NCBI GenBank assembly: GCA_947646735.1
Contig: CANTFK010000633.1
Span: 186,001 to 250,000, forward strand
Source of the DNA: Peronospora farinosa
Taxonomy: Eukaryota > Oomycota > Peronosporomycetes > Peronosporales > Peronosporaceae
Direction: 5' to 3'
DNA: 64,000 nt
A program made the translations under genes and the position numbers. This document shows, one piece after another, positions 20,878-30,785 of this stretch. Under the pieces are notes generated by a model. It saw nothing but the letters and a program-made list of their open reading frames with translations, was not told where the DNA came from and ran no database searches. Numbering within the stretch: the stretch's first letter is position 1; the number at the start of each line of letters is the position of its first letter.

Positions 20878-22516
20878 GAAGCGCCATCGCCAACAGGTTG
20901 GCCTTGCGCAGGACGTTCAAAAGCGTCCACGGCGTACGAATAAATCTGCCGTAGGGGGACCTCTGATTCCCATGAGTTCCACGACTCGGGTATCCCGGCG
21001 GGGATACCCCGCCACTTTAACAGATACTGGTTTTGGCCGTGGCGACGACACTTCTGCGGAAGGCGCTCCACATGAACTGAAGGTTACTTCGATCATCGAG
21101 AAATGCCGGAGGAGGCCGGTGTATCGGCACAAGCTCATGCCGAGCTACTTTTAAGAGGTGAAGTGTCTCCGTGAGACTATGCAACAGTTGAATACTCGCC
21201 TCGAGTCGTTGGAGCAGAGTCGGACTCAAGTGGAGGGTCATCTTGACCTCTTGGTGAAAATAATACGTCCTGCGGCAGTGCCGATGAGCTTGTCGCGAGC
21301 GCCTTATCATTCACGTGGGACGGATCCCAATATGGTTTGAGCATGTCAACGTAGAATACGGGGTGTGTACGCAATTTGTGCGGCAGATTAAGCGTATACG
21401 CTTAGCCTTTCTGGCCACGACCGTAAAGGGTACGATGAAGCGCGGCCGCAATTTCGTCTTAAAGACAGCAGACACTACATTTGTAGGTAGGTTCTTAGCA
21501 TTGAGTAAGACTTGGTTTCCGACCTCATAATAATCAATACAACTTCTGCCTTTAGCATCCGCATATCCTTTTTGTTTGTCTTGGCTATCAGCCATTGCGT
21601 CTTGCACATGTCGTAAGACATTTAGTCGCGTTTCGAGAAACGTATTCACCTAGTATTAGGGCTGACATCAGCAAGCCGATCGGCAACCTCTTCCCCACCA
21701 AGCCCTAAACCACTCGGTGGTAGCGATAACGGAACGCGTGGGTGTGTGAGACCATTCACATAGAACAGAGTGTAGCCGGTTGAGGCTTGCACAGATTTAT
21801 TGAGTGCAAGATCAACAACAGGTAGCATAGAGCTCCAACGCTTAGTCGTTTCGGCACAAACGGTGCGGAGGATATCTTCAACAACGCGATTTACGCGTTC
21901 GGTCTAACCATCGGTCTGCGGATGATCCGCTGTAGGCATGTCCAATCGGGTGCCTAGCACCTGGAAGATGGACTTCCAAAATTTACTCGTGAAACGAGGA
22001 TCACGGTCGGAAACAATCGCGTCACCAAATGTGTAAACGTAGCGGAGCATTCGACAGCGCCTGGGGCATCACCAATTACTCCCAGATCATGCCGCTCGGA
22101 TTACTAACTGCAATGAGAGGAATATCGATAGCTCGCATGAGCGATTGGTAATTATTATCGACTAAGTCGAGCGCACTGTACATGATACAATCGACCATAT
22201 TGTTATGAAGAACATCATTTCTAGGTATTGGCGTCTGTGCAGGTATAGTGGCTGCATTGAGCTTATTATAAGCGTGAACAATACGCCACTTACCTTTGGG
22301 TTTCTTGACACAGAAAGTAGGTGTAGAGTGCGAAGATTTGCTCTCGCGCACCATACCTGCCGCGTGCTTTGCACAAAAGAGCTCGCCAATGACGTCACAC
22401 CGTTCTCTGGGTAAAGTCCACTGCCGTGTTACGCAGTACTTGGTGCTATGAACCAAGTCAATCTCATGACGTACACCCCTATCAGGGGGCAGAACAGACG
22501 GTGGAACACAACACAC
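20868..22516 (-). pseudogene. Chromodomain Gypsy pol remnant with an internal RT-to-integrase deletion
   Basis: Minus-strand pol of a Gypsy chromovirus, in sense order. RT N-terminal part (22076-22516: EIDLVHSTKYCVTRQWTLPR, HAYNKLNAATIPAQT) continues to MPQALSNAP. There the frame jumps directly into the integrase catalytic core ([20 protein letters not shown], then [11 protein letters not shown]), losing the RT catalytic motif, RNase H and the integrase zinc finger. Next are the integrase C-terminal fragment (21311-21649) and, after a frameshift, the fragment at 21177-21374 (HPVFYVDMLKPYWDPS). The last part is a chromodomain (HGQNQYLLKWRGIP, ESWNSWE) at about 20880-21130. Many stops and shifts; inactive. 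No LTR of its own can be assigned. Confidence 0.75.
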
Positions 22517-22618
22517 CGCGCCCTGAAGCTCCTAAACTAAAGGGTAGTAGGGATCCGAAGAATTCTTTAATTTAGATGATACGCTACGTGGAGTAAGTAT
22601 CTTTAAGGACTGCCTCAT

Positions 22619-22757
22619 CTATATACGAAAAAAATTTTTTTTTTAGAATAACTTATAATTTTTATTCTACCAAATTTAAAAATTTAGATTTAAATTTTAA
22701 AAAATATTAAAAATAGAATATTTTATACTTTTTGAGTTAAAAAATAAATTATATAAG
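22619..22757. repeat. AT-rich insert inside the retroelement
   Basis: About 140 bases, almost entirely A/T with homopolymer runs, bounded by CTATATAC-like and TTATATAAG ends, set in normal-composition retroelement sequence. It has internal inverted repeats such as AGAATAA...TTATTCT. It could be a small non-autonomous insert (MITE-like) or a slippage expansion. Confidence 0.4.
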
Positions 22758-23022
22758 CGAGGATGAGTTCAACTTGAGATTAGGTCGAATGATCACCATA
22801 TCGGATAGATCACCAGCCTTCAAGGCTTGATGAAACTGATCCACAAACATCTCGTCAAGCTCTAAGAGAGCATGTAAGGATGGGAGGGCCTCAAGGTCAA
22901 TCTTATTATCTACATCACCTTTTACTCCGTACCTAGGGTATACAACTGGTCACTGACATCACTACGTGATGAAACAGACGTCTTGTGTCTTGCATCCGCC
23001 ATCTGACGACGCTGCCGTCTCA

Positions 23023-23421
23023 TTAACGAGACCGTACCTTTTGAAGCACTTGGGATATCATCATCTTCAAGGTCGATAGATTCCTTGACCTTAACCTACT
23101 ATATAAGAGAGCAGATGTCATTCCGACATACAGTGAGTCATCGTCACATGTGACATCACTAACAAGGTCTTCGACCTTAGCTTGCTCTATACGAGAGCCG
23201 ATATCATAACCGACATCCAGTGAATCGCTATTACAGCCAATACCACTAACAAGGTCATCGACATTAACTTGCTTTATACACGAGCCGATGTCATTACCGA
23301 CATCCAGTGTCTCAATATTACTATGAGTATCACTTAACGGAGTACGTGCCGTTCCACTAAGTGTCATTGAGCTCTGCTCGACACTATTATTGTTGACATT
23401 GGAGTTTATCAACTCAGACAC
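23023..23421 (-). repeat. Three 87-bp tandem repeats in a decayed element frame
   Basis: The minus-strand ORF repeats a ~29-residue unit about three times (DSLDVGYDIGSRIEQAKVED and variants). In nucleotides the anchor GACCTTAG/GACATTAA recurs at about 23087, 23173 and 23260, an 86-87-bp period. It lies between the RT fragment and the protease fragment of the minus-strand Gypsy remnant. The unit is acidic and of unknown role. Confidence 0.6.
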
Positions 23422-23579
23422 TCCAATGTCCAGTACACTAACTGAATCAGTTGATGGATCGCGCCAATAGCGCTTCTAATTCTTAGCATGTGTGGATTCA
23501 TGACTCTCCAAGGCTTCGCTAGAACCATTGTGCGTGGCGCCTAAGGTTTTGGAACAAGATCCATGGCTCATGGCGTTCC

Positions 23580-23870
23580 AGCCATACCGTACCAAGAATG
23601 AGATCATATCTCGAGTCCAAATCTAAAACAAAACAGCGTTCAACGCTATTGAAGTCTAAAAACTTTACACCTAAGTTCAACGGAACTTTAGGAACGATGA
23701 CACGTACACCTGTTGCGAGGCGAACGGTTATATTGTCACCCTCTTGCGCTCTAGTGCCTCAGCATACAGCTGACTCCCTTCAAGGGAACAAAGTCGGACA
23801 TAATTACCTGACGCCCCTGATTCAATTAAGAATGACCATGGTTTCTCAAAACCCTTAACGGTTGCCGACA
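23580..23870 (-). pseudogene. Retroviral-type aspartic protease remnant
   Basis: On the minus strand GFEKPWSFLIESGASGNYVR followed by a shifted frame with ITVRLATGVRVIVPKVPLN and RYDLILGTVWLERHEPWI, the layout of a Gypsy protease (flap, then ILG motif). The catalytic D-S/T-G is ESGA here, Asp replaced by Glu, and there is a frameshift near 23740, so it is inactive. It belongs to the same minus-strand element as the pol remnant at 20868-22516. Confidence 0.65.
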
Positions 23871-23897
23871 CAACCAACAATCCTGGCTTGTAATCTT

Positions 23898-23959
23898 GGA
23901 CTTAGCCCCAGGTGGTTCTGTGGATGGGAGCATCCACAGAACCACCTGGGGCTAAGTCC
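23898..23959. repeat. Perfect 29-bp-arm hairpin with a 4-base loop
   Basis: Bases 23898-23926 are the exact reverse complement of 23931-23959, with the loop GGAG at 23927-23930. Arms are GC-rich (contain CCCCAGGTGG). It sits next to the protease remnant. Confidence 0.9.
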
Positions 23960-24757
23960 TGTTTACCTTTACCTCCTAGAGGTTCGAACTTAGTTATTTT
24001 CCAGTAGGGCGCCCCGTGCCTACTGGGAGCTGATGTGGTGGAGTGGTGACCACAAAATTTTTTGATGTGATTCCGACTCTCCACTGGCGCCCAGACGACC
24101 GACTAACGGAGGGGGTACCCCGTATCCGTGTAGCTTTCCTTTCTAACCTTGTGTATTGGTCGGTTTCCTTCCTCACCTTGTGTACTCGTCGGTAGGGCGG
24201 GCTGCACTCTTCTCGGTGGACTTGAGTCGATGCTGAGCTTGACCGTGGTTGGGGATTGGTCGGGGGGTCGATCACGTGGAAAATCCTCACGCGATCGAAA
24301 GTTGTATGGGGGGTGTTCTATGAGTCACCATGGTCTGCCTTGAAACCGCCTTATCCAAATGTAGATACTTGATCCACTTAATTTCACTTGAACTTCTGAC
24401 CACTTGAGCCGTCTCGATCCTGTGCCTTGTCCTTTACGTTTTATACTGCGTCCGATCGCAGTGGGTTATGCTTGGGTTGAAAGTTCTTGTAATCTCTGGC
24501 CAAACAATCCAGACATATCACTTGTCGTAGCGTAGCAGAGCTATTGATTGTCGGGGCCAAAGTTATCCGCCCGGAAGAGAAGTCTGCGTGCGTGCTTAGA
24601 AGTAAAAGAAACTCTGTTTAATGTTAACCAAGATAATACCAAATCCTACGATTATGCCTATCTGTATGACAATACCGACTACCGCGTGTCGTCTTTTCAG
24701 GAAAATCAGACCTCGGTATGTGGTCCACTTCGGATACCATCGCGATCTTGATCCGTC
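23960..24757. other. Retroelement-derived sequence, no intact gene
   Basis: Minus-strand open pieces at 23902-24290 are basic/Ser-rich and could be a Gag linker next to the protease. A plus-strand ORF at 24548-24751 has no recognised domain. Nothing else is supported. Confidence 0.3.
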
Positions 24758-25082
24758 GATCGAGGTTTCAATCGATCTGTAACCAGTTACATCTCGCGAT
24801 CGGCTTTCTGGATCGAGGTTACGATCGATCTGTAACTGGTTACATCTCGCGACCGGCTCTAAATCGACGATCACAATCGTCGATCACGCTTGTTGATCAT
24901 TATCGATGATCACACTTGTTCACGGTTATTGATCACGATCGACGATCACACTTGTTGATCACGATCGACGATCTCACTTGTTGATCACGATTGATGATCC
25001 CACTTGTTGATCACGATCGACGATCGCGGTTGTTGAACACGATCGATGATCACACATGTTAATCACAATCGGTGATCCCATG
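24758..25082. repeat. GATC-rich tandem arrays (53-bp x2, then 26-bp x~7)
   Basis: Two 53-bp units (24758-24810, 24811-24863) begin GATCGAGGTT and share ATCGATCTGTAAC. They are followed by an array with a 26-bp unit (consensus TTGTTGATCACGATCGACGA + TCACAC) from 24890 to 25082, with one 36-bp variant unit. Each unit holds several GATC or CGATCG palindromes. GATC motifs continue more sparsely to ~25380. Confidence 0.85.
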
Positions 25083-25454
25083 TCCATCACGAGCATGTGG
25101 ATCGTATAGTAAGATTGCGATCGAGCGATCTCCCACCCTGATCGTTATCACAGCCGCGTAATCTTCGGCCAACCGTGGCCATCACATGAGCGATCCAGAT
25201 AATTTGTCATTCCAATACAATAGCCAAGTATAAACTATGCGATCATTCATTAAAAAATCTTGATCGCTCTAGTACAATAGCCAAGTATAATCCATAGAAT
25301 ATGATTCCCGCCGTGTAAGTGGTCCACATTATGATCACTTTCGATATCGTTGATCAAACTTTTCTTGATCGACTTCACCCCATCATTTCCCCCATCACTC
25401 CAAACACATCATCGGGAGTTGGCTGGATCAGGGATTTGGTGAACAGGCCCTGGC
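25083..25454. other. Spacer between tandem array and palindrome, nothing recognised
   Basis: About 370 bases with scattered GATC and a short direct repeat (CAATAGCCAAGTATAA near 25220 and 25276). No gene is seen. Confidence 0.35.
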
Positions 25455-25921
25455 TGTTACGGGGTGAGTTGGTTGTTAAGATTGCTACCTATATGAAGTG
25501 TCAATACAGATTAACACTATAACTAATATCATTTGACAATATTATCTTTTCCTATAATGTTGTCCCTGCATCTCCTTAAAGTTGGAGATGGTGCCCACTA
25601 ATTGGTTGACATAGGCCATTGTATCAGCTAGGACGCTGACAAAAAAATGACCGAAGGACGGGCGCAATAAGTGGAGGGCAAGTAGTCGACATACATAATT
25701 AGTAGCTACATATAGTTAAAGTTAGGTTATAAAAAACTTAGTTTATTGATGTTTTTAATTATACCAAATACAATTCTCTTTTCCCTACTTCTAAGCGTAT
25801 CCATTTATACGTAAAGCTTCCTCTGCCTCTCTGTGTACGAGAGATTTCGAGGCACCTGTTTACACTGTGTCAGTGTAAGTAGATATAATATGTTCGTATA
25901 ATCGGAGGGTGCCCCGTTATA
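25455..25921 (+). mobile_element. Gypsy LTR, family 1, left palindrome arm
   Basis: A 467-bp LTR running TGTTACGGGGTGA...GTGCCCCGTTATA in the sense of the gag that follows. It ends in TA rather than CA. It matches 30222-30689 in reverse complement apart from its outer ~30 bases. Confidence 0.8.
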
Positions 25922-26841
25922 ATTGATAGAACTTCGTGATCCGTTTAATGACCAACGACTCATCCTGGAATGTCATCATACATCGCGTTATGACTTCTGA
26001 CATTCAAATGAATTCGAATGGTAGGCGGTCAAGCGTATTTCTGAAACCATCGGCGATGTCGTCGGTGCCATGTCGCTCTACCTGAGCTAGAAGAGCATCA
26101 TGCAGCCATATCCAAGCTGATTTAACATGAACTTAACGAAGCGATAAAAAAATTCATCTTGCTACAGGAGCAAGGTGCTCAACAGGCTGACCTGTTCAGA
26201 GAACAAGGCGCTCAACAAGCTGGCTTTTTGATTCAGCAGGATTCTTAACAGTTCGGACTACTGAGACAACATCAAGAAAGTGCTGATGCTTCCGGACTGG
26301 CGCAAATGCTCCGACCCAAATCTTGAAGATTGACGTCTCCAAGTACAAAGCAATAGAAAGTGACTCTTTGTTAGGATGGTTGGTCGAAATTGGATGGGCG
26401 TGCCAAAGCTTGGTCCTTAGGGCTCAAGCTGCATGACCCATACGTTTTTTTTAACGTATGGCGTCTTCAAGGCGCAGCTCAAACACACGTTTGAACTAAC
26501 TCGCGCCGGATTTAAGGCTCGGGCTGAGCTCCTAAATCTGAGACAGGGTAAGCGTGATATAGACACTTACGCCCAACACGTACGATCCCTCGTCAGTTGT
26601 ATCGTGCTTAACCCAATCGATGAACACACGCAGCTTACTGTGTTAGCCAATAGTCTTGCGAATGCTCCCTCATGACCCAGCCATTCCACTTCAATCTGGA
26701 ATCTCTTGACCAAGCAATCTGTGCAGCGGAACAGGAGGACTTCCGACTCGTGCCCACTCGGATCCTATCGTCCACGAAGACGACTGGAGGGCGGAAGTCC
26801 AGAACTGACAAACCTCCCCTATGTAATGTGGTTGCTCCGGG
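25922..26841 (+). pseudogene. Family 1 gag fragment, left arm
   Basis: Leader and 5' part of gag. The clear frame at 26433-26675 reads LTYGVFKAQLKHTFELTRAG and GKRDIDTYAQHVRSLVSC, the retrotransposon Gag core. It is the same as the gag at 36845-37309 but broken by a stop near 26673 and a frameshift (LANAPS instead of the longer reading). It is interrupted at 26842 by LTR family 2. Confidence 0.75.
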
Positions 26842-27120
26842 TGTAACGGGGCTATAACAACCGCTACTATCTTTCACGCGCGCTTGAGGAAGAATCAAGC
26901 CCAAGTATTAGGTATTAAGTAAAATTTACTCAAATTTTCGATTTTTCTGACTTGTACTAATTACGAAAATGTTTAAGTCGCAATAAATACGACAGTGTTC
27001 CCGCCTTTCGAAAATCACACATTTCCAGATTGATTTATCATTGGTCCATATTGGGTCTTTAGGCCCCACTAATAAACCAATAATAAATTGCCACTCTGTG
27101 CCCGCTATTCGGGCACAACA
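26842..27120 (+). mobile_element. LTR family 2, left copy, nested in gag
   Basis: A 279-bp TG...CA unit (TGTAACGGGGCTATAAC ... GGGCACAACA) with the terminal palindrome TGTGCCCGCTATTCGGGCACA. It is followed by a leader leading to a plus-strand gag-like ORF, so it acts as a 5' LTR. Its inverted copy is 29023-29301, at the same gag position in the other arm. Confidence 0.65.
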
Positions 27121-27242
27121 CTTGCCTAATAATGTACTGTGGTAATTTTTGTTTGTGTAATACATGCAATGTGCCCCATGACGTCATCCCCTTCTCAAAA
27201 CAGCACTCACCAAACGTGAATTTTCAACGGTCGAAACCTAGA

Positions 27243-27800
27243 CGCTCACAACCGAACCAAACAATGTCTGAATACACGACTCCCAATATTGCAGCAATAC
27301 CAAGCACCATCAGCGGGAGTGCAACCACCAACATTATGGCGCAACAACTCATTCCTAGGGTGCTGTATGACTTGTCCGGGTCTCGCGCTCCGGACTCCCT
27401 GGGAACGATGCAAGACTACTTCTGGCGTTTTCGTAAAAAGCGTAGAAAGAGTCTTTATGGAATCGGATACGAAGTTTTGCAACTTTCCTGGTGCGCCTTC
27501 ATCTTACGTTAGAATCGAAAGCTCGATAATGGTATCAGCTTCCAGCAGTAGCTCGCCAATCGAGACGACCTTTATGCCGATCACTCCATCGGCACGCTAC
27601 GCGAAACGGAGTGCGAAAACGCTTAGAACGAAGATCGGCTCTTCTTCGTGCACGTAAACGAAGGATGCCAATCTTGCAACTCGATCGCGATGAATGGTGG
27701 CGACACATCGCTTAGTGTCCACTCAGCGAACGTGAACGAGCTTGGATAGCGAAGTATAAGCGCAGTCTGAGCGAAAGGAGGACTACAGTTATTTGTGGTT
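27243..27800 (+). pseudogene. Gag-like ORF of the core element, broken
   Basis: The plus-strand frame starts MSEYTTPNIAAIPSTISGS. A shifted frame carries LESKARQWYQ, the Gag A-x2-W pattern, then a basic stretch and DEWWRHIA, PLSERERAWIAKYKRSLSER before a stop near 27800. At least one frameshift and one stop. It meets the minus-strand pol fragment tail to tail. Confidence 0.5.
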
Positions 27801-28990
27801 AACCTCGCTGGAAACATCACTCGCGACAGCGGAGTCGATTTCCGCTGAATAACCAGCGTGGGGCAGTGACAAGTTCGCCTGCCCGTCCTGCTGCGAGGAG
27901 TTCGTCTCGTGGTCGTGGTGAATTATATTCACCACGACGTTTTCGTTCACGTAATCGTTCTCGTTCTCGACGGTGTAGATCGCCTCACCGTTTTCGTTTA
28001 GCATGAGAACATTCGCGTTCGTGCTCGCATCGGAGTAGCCCGACTCCATGGACTTGTATGACCTAACAACATCCGGAACGTCACAAAGAAGCGAGGAACG
28101 CGGCTTCCGCGTATCTTGATTGTGTGGGAACCCAAGAAATCGTGCATGGTATCTGCGCGCGAATTGAACCACGCGATTCTCATGAGCCGACTGTAGCACA
28201 GGTTGTGGAATGTCCTCGTGACCCACAATGCGGTTTACAATCCAGCGCACCTGTCCTTCCGCATCCACAAGCGGTGGTGGGCCCTCGCAATGGTAATGCT
28301 GACGTCCTGGTTACCCAGGACTATATAGATCAGGCTGTAAACAAGGCTGCCGAATATCATCTGGAAGTAGAGGCTGATCTTGAACGTGCTGCTCAGGCGT
28401 AGAGGACCGCAAATGAGATCCGGCAGTCGGACGGTAAAATAATCGAAAGAATGAGGGTTCTGAAACGCCAGGTCTTTGGTCATGCACAGACGGGAGCGCA
28501 ACCGCGCCCGATGTCATCAGCGCGTCGACCACGACGGGAAGGCCGATCGACCTACGGACCCTTAAATCCGGCATCGGAGGCAACCCGCGAAGCGTAGCCG
28601 GATGATGTTCCTTTAGCTGCCCGACGTAGAACGTCGGGTGGAGTCGCAATAAAGAGGGAACATTCAGTGTGTAAGCGTCGCCGAATGCCTTCAGAACCTT
28701 GAATGAACCGATAAAGGTTGGCGCGAGTTGTCTCGCGCCTAGGTTAGTAACCGTTAAATCCCTTATACCTTCTGTAGACAATAATACACGATCGCCTCTC
28801 TTGAACTTGCTCATGTTCTTTCTGCCTATTCATCTGCGTTCTCTTTCTGCTGGCCCACTTCAGAATGAAGTGCGTCGCGTACAAACCGGGTGATGGGCTT
28901 GACGTTGGAGTATAAACTACGACACAGACACGTCATCAATTGATCGCTTCCACTCAATCAGCGCGTCGTTGTAGAATGGGCCACATTACA
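27789..28990 (-). pseudogene. Integrase C-terminus and chromodomain of a second Gypsy element
   Basis: Minus strand. MSKFKRGDRVLLSTEGI, LAPTFIGSFKVLKAFGDAYT and LHPTFYVGQLKEHHPA form the integrase C-terminal domain (28311-28814). Then GQVRWIVNRIVGHEDIPQP and RYHARFLGFPHNQDT make a chromodomain whose aromatic cage is partly lost (27789-28268). There is a frameshift between the two. Upstream it is cut by the family 2 LTR at 29023, so RT, RNase H and the integrase core are absent. Confidence 0.75.
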
Positions 28991-29022
28991 TTAAGATAAA
29001 TAACAATACATATGTAGGCAGG

Positions 29023-29301
29023 TGCTGTGCCCGAATAGCGGGCACAGAGTGGCAATTTATTATTGGTTTATTAGTGGGGCCTAAAGACCCAATATGGACC
29101 AATGATAAATCAATCTGGAAATGTGTGATTTTCGAAAGGCGGGAACACTGTCGTATTTATTGCGACTTAAACATTTTCGTAATTAGTACAAGTCAGAAAA
29201 ATCGAAAATTTGAGTAAATTTTACTTAATACCTAATACTTGGGCTTGATTCTTCCTCAAGCGCGCGTGAAAGATAGTAGCGGTTGTTATAGCCCCGTTAC
29301 A
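29023..29301 (-). mobile_element. LTR family 2, right copy
   Basis: Inverted copy of 26842-27120, 279 bp, with few differences (end GGGCACAGCA instead of GGGCACAACA). Confidence 0.65.
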
Positions 29302-30221
29302 CCCGGAGCAACCACATTACATAGGGGAGGTTTGTCAGTTCTGGACTTCCGCCCTCCAGTCGTCTTCGTGGACGATAGGATCCGAGTGGGCACGAGTCGG
29401 AAGTCCTCCTGTTCCGCTGCACAGATTGCTTGGTCAAGAGATTCCAGATTGAAGTGGAATGGCTGGGTCATGAGGGAGCATTCGCAAGACTATTGGCTAA
29501 CACAGTAAGCTGCGTGTGTTCATCGATTGGGTTAAGCACGATACAACTGACGAGGGATCGTACGTGTTGGGCGTAAGTGTCTATATCACGCTTACCCTGT
29601 CTCAGATTTAGGAGCTCAGCCCGAGCCTTAAATCCGGCGCGAGTTAGTTCAAACGTGTGTTTGAGCTGCGCCTTGAAGACGCCATACGTTAAAAAAAACG
29701 TATGGGTCATGCAGCTTGAGCCCTAAGGACCAAGCTTTGGCACGCCCATCCAATTTCGACCAACCATCCTAACAAAGAGTCACTTTCTATTGCTTTGTAC
29801 TTGGAGACGTCAATCTTCAAGATTTGGGTCGGAGCATTTGCGCCAGTCCGGAAGCATCAGCACTTTCTTGATGTTGTCTCAGTAGTCCGAACTGTTAAGA
29901 ATCCTGCTGAATCAAAAAGCCAGCTTGTTGAACGCCTTGTTCTCTGAACAGGTCAGCCTGTTGAGCACCTTGCTCCTGTAGCAAGATAAATTTTTTTATC
30001 GCTTCGTTAAGTTCATGTTAAATCAGCTTGGATATGGCTGCATGATGCTCTTCTAGCTCAGGTAGAGCGACATGGCACCGACGACATCGCCGATGGTTTC
30101 AGAAATACGCTTGACCGCCTACCATTCGAATTCATTTGAATGTCAGAAGTCATAACGCGATGTATGATGACATTCCAGGATGAGTCGTTGGTCATTAAAC
30201 GGATCACGAAGTTCTATCAAT
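29302..30221 (-). pseudogene. Family 1 gag fragment, right arm
   Basis: Mirror copy of 25922-26841, with the same stop and frameshift in gag (frame 29468-29710). Shared defects show the arms were duplicated after the gag had decayed. Confidence 0.75.
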
Positions 30222-30689
30222 TATAACGGGGCACCCTCCGATTATACGAACATATTATATCTACTTACACTGACACAGTGTAAACAGGTGCCTCGAAATC
30301 TCTCGTACACAGAGAGGCAGAGGAAGCTTTACGTATAAATGGATACGCTTAGAAGTAGGGAAAAGAGAATTGTATTTGGTATAATTAAAAACATCAATAA
30401 ACTAAGTTTTTTATAACCTAACTTTAACTATATGTAGCTACTAATTATGTATGTCGACTACTTGCCCTCCACTTATTGCGCCCGTCCTTCGGTCATTTTT
30501 TTGTCAGCGTCCTAGCTGATACAATGGCCTATGTCAACCAATTAGTGGGCACCATCTCCAACTTTAAGGAGATGCAGGGACAACATTATAGGAAAAGATA
30601 ATATTGTCAAATGATATTAGTTATAGTGTTAATCTGTATTGACACTTCATATAGGTAGCAATATAATTTAACGGAATCACCCCGTTACA
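30222..30689 (-). mobile_element. Gypsy LTR, family 1, right arm and 3' LTR of the long element
   Basis: 468 bp. On its right flank the minus strand has a purine-rich AAGGAGTGGAGA directly before TGTAACGGGG, a polypurine tract, so it serves as the 3' LTR of the element that extends to ~37860. On the other side it is followed by the leader and gag of the palindrome arm. Confidence 0.8.
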
Positions 30690-30785
30690 TCTCCACTCCT
30701 TAACCAGCAGTCACAATAGCGACTTTTAGGTGACTATGGAAAAGAAGCACTTGTTATTTTGCTTTTATTTTAGCAACTGCAACGC

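Larger units (their letters stand above)
25455..30689. repeat. Large palindrome: 1.67-kb nearly identical inverted arms around a 1.9-kb core
   Basis: The left arm 25455-27120 and the right arm 29023-30689 are reverse complements. Each arm contains LTR family 1, its leader and part of gag, then LTR family 2. Long stretches compared by eye are identical (for example all ~210 bases after the LTR); one substitution was seen near 26163, and the LTR 1 outer ends and the last bases of LTR 2 differ. The outer limits coincide with the LTR termini (TGTTACGGGG... and ...CCCCGTTACA). The core 27121-29022 is not symmetrical. Confidence 0.85.

Noticed and set aside
23960..23980. tRNA T-loop-like GGTTCGAAC
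   Set aside because: No matching acceptor or anticodon stems around it; it lies in retroelement sequence.
24758..25082. CRISPR-like array
   Set aside because: Units are contiguous 26- and 53-bp tandem repeats without unique spacers, in a eukaryotic genome with no cas genes.
26842..29301. A DNA transposon with 279-bp terminal inverted repeats
   Set aside because: The inverted symmetry continues beyond these repeats through gag to the outer LTRs, and the inside is Gypsy gag/pol, so LTRs within a larger palindrome explain it better.
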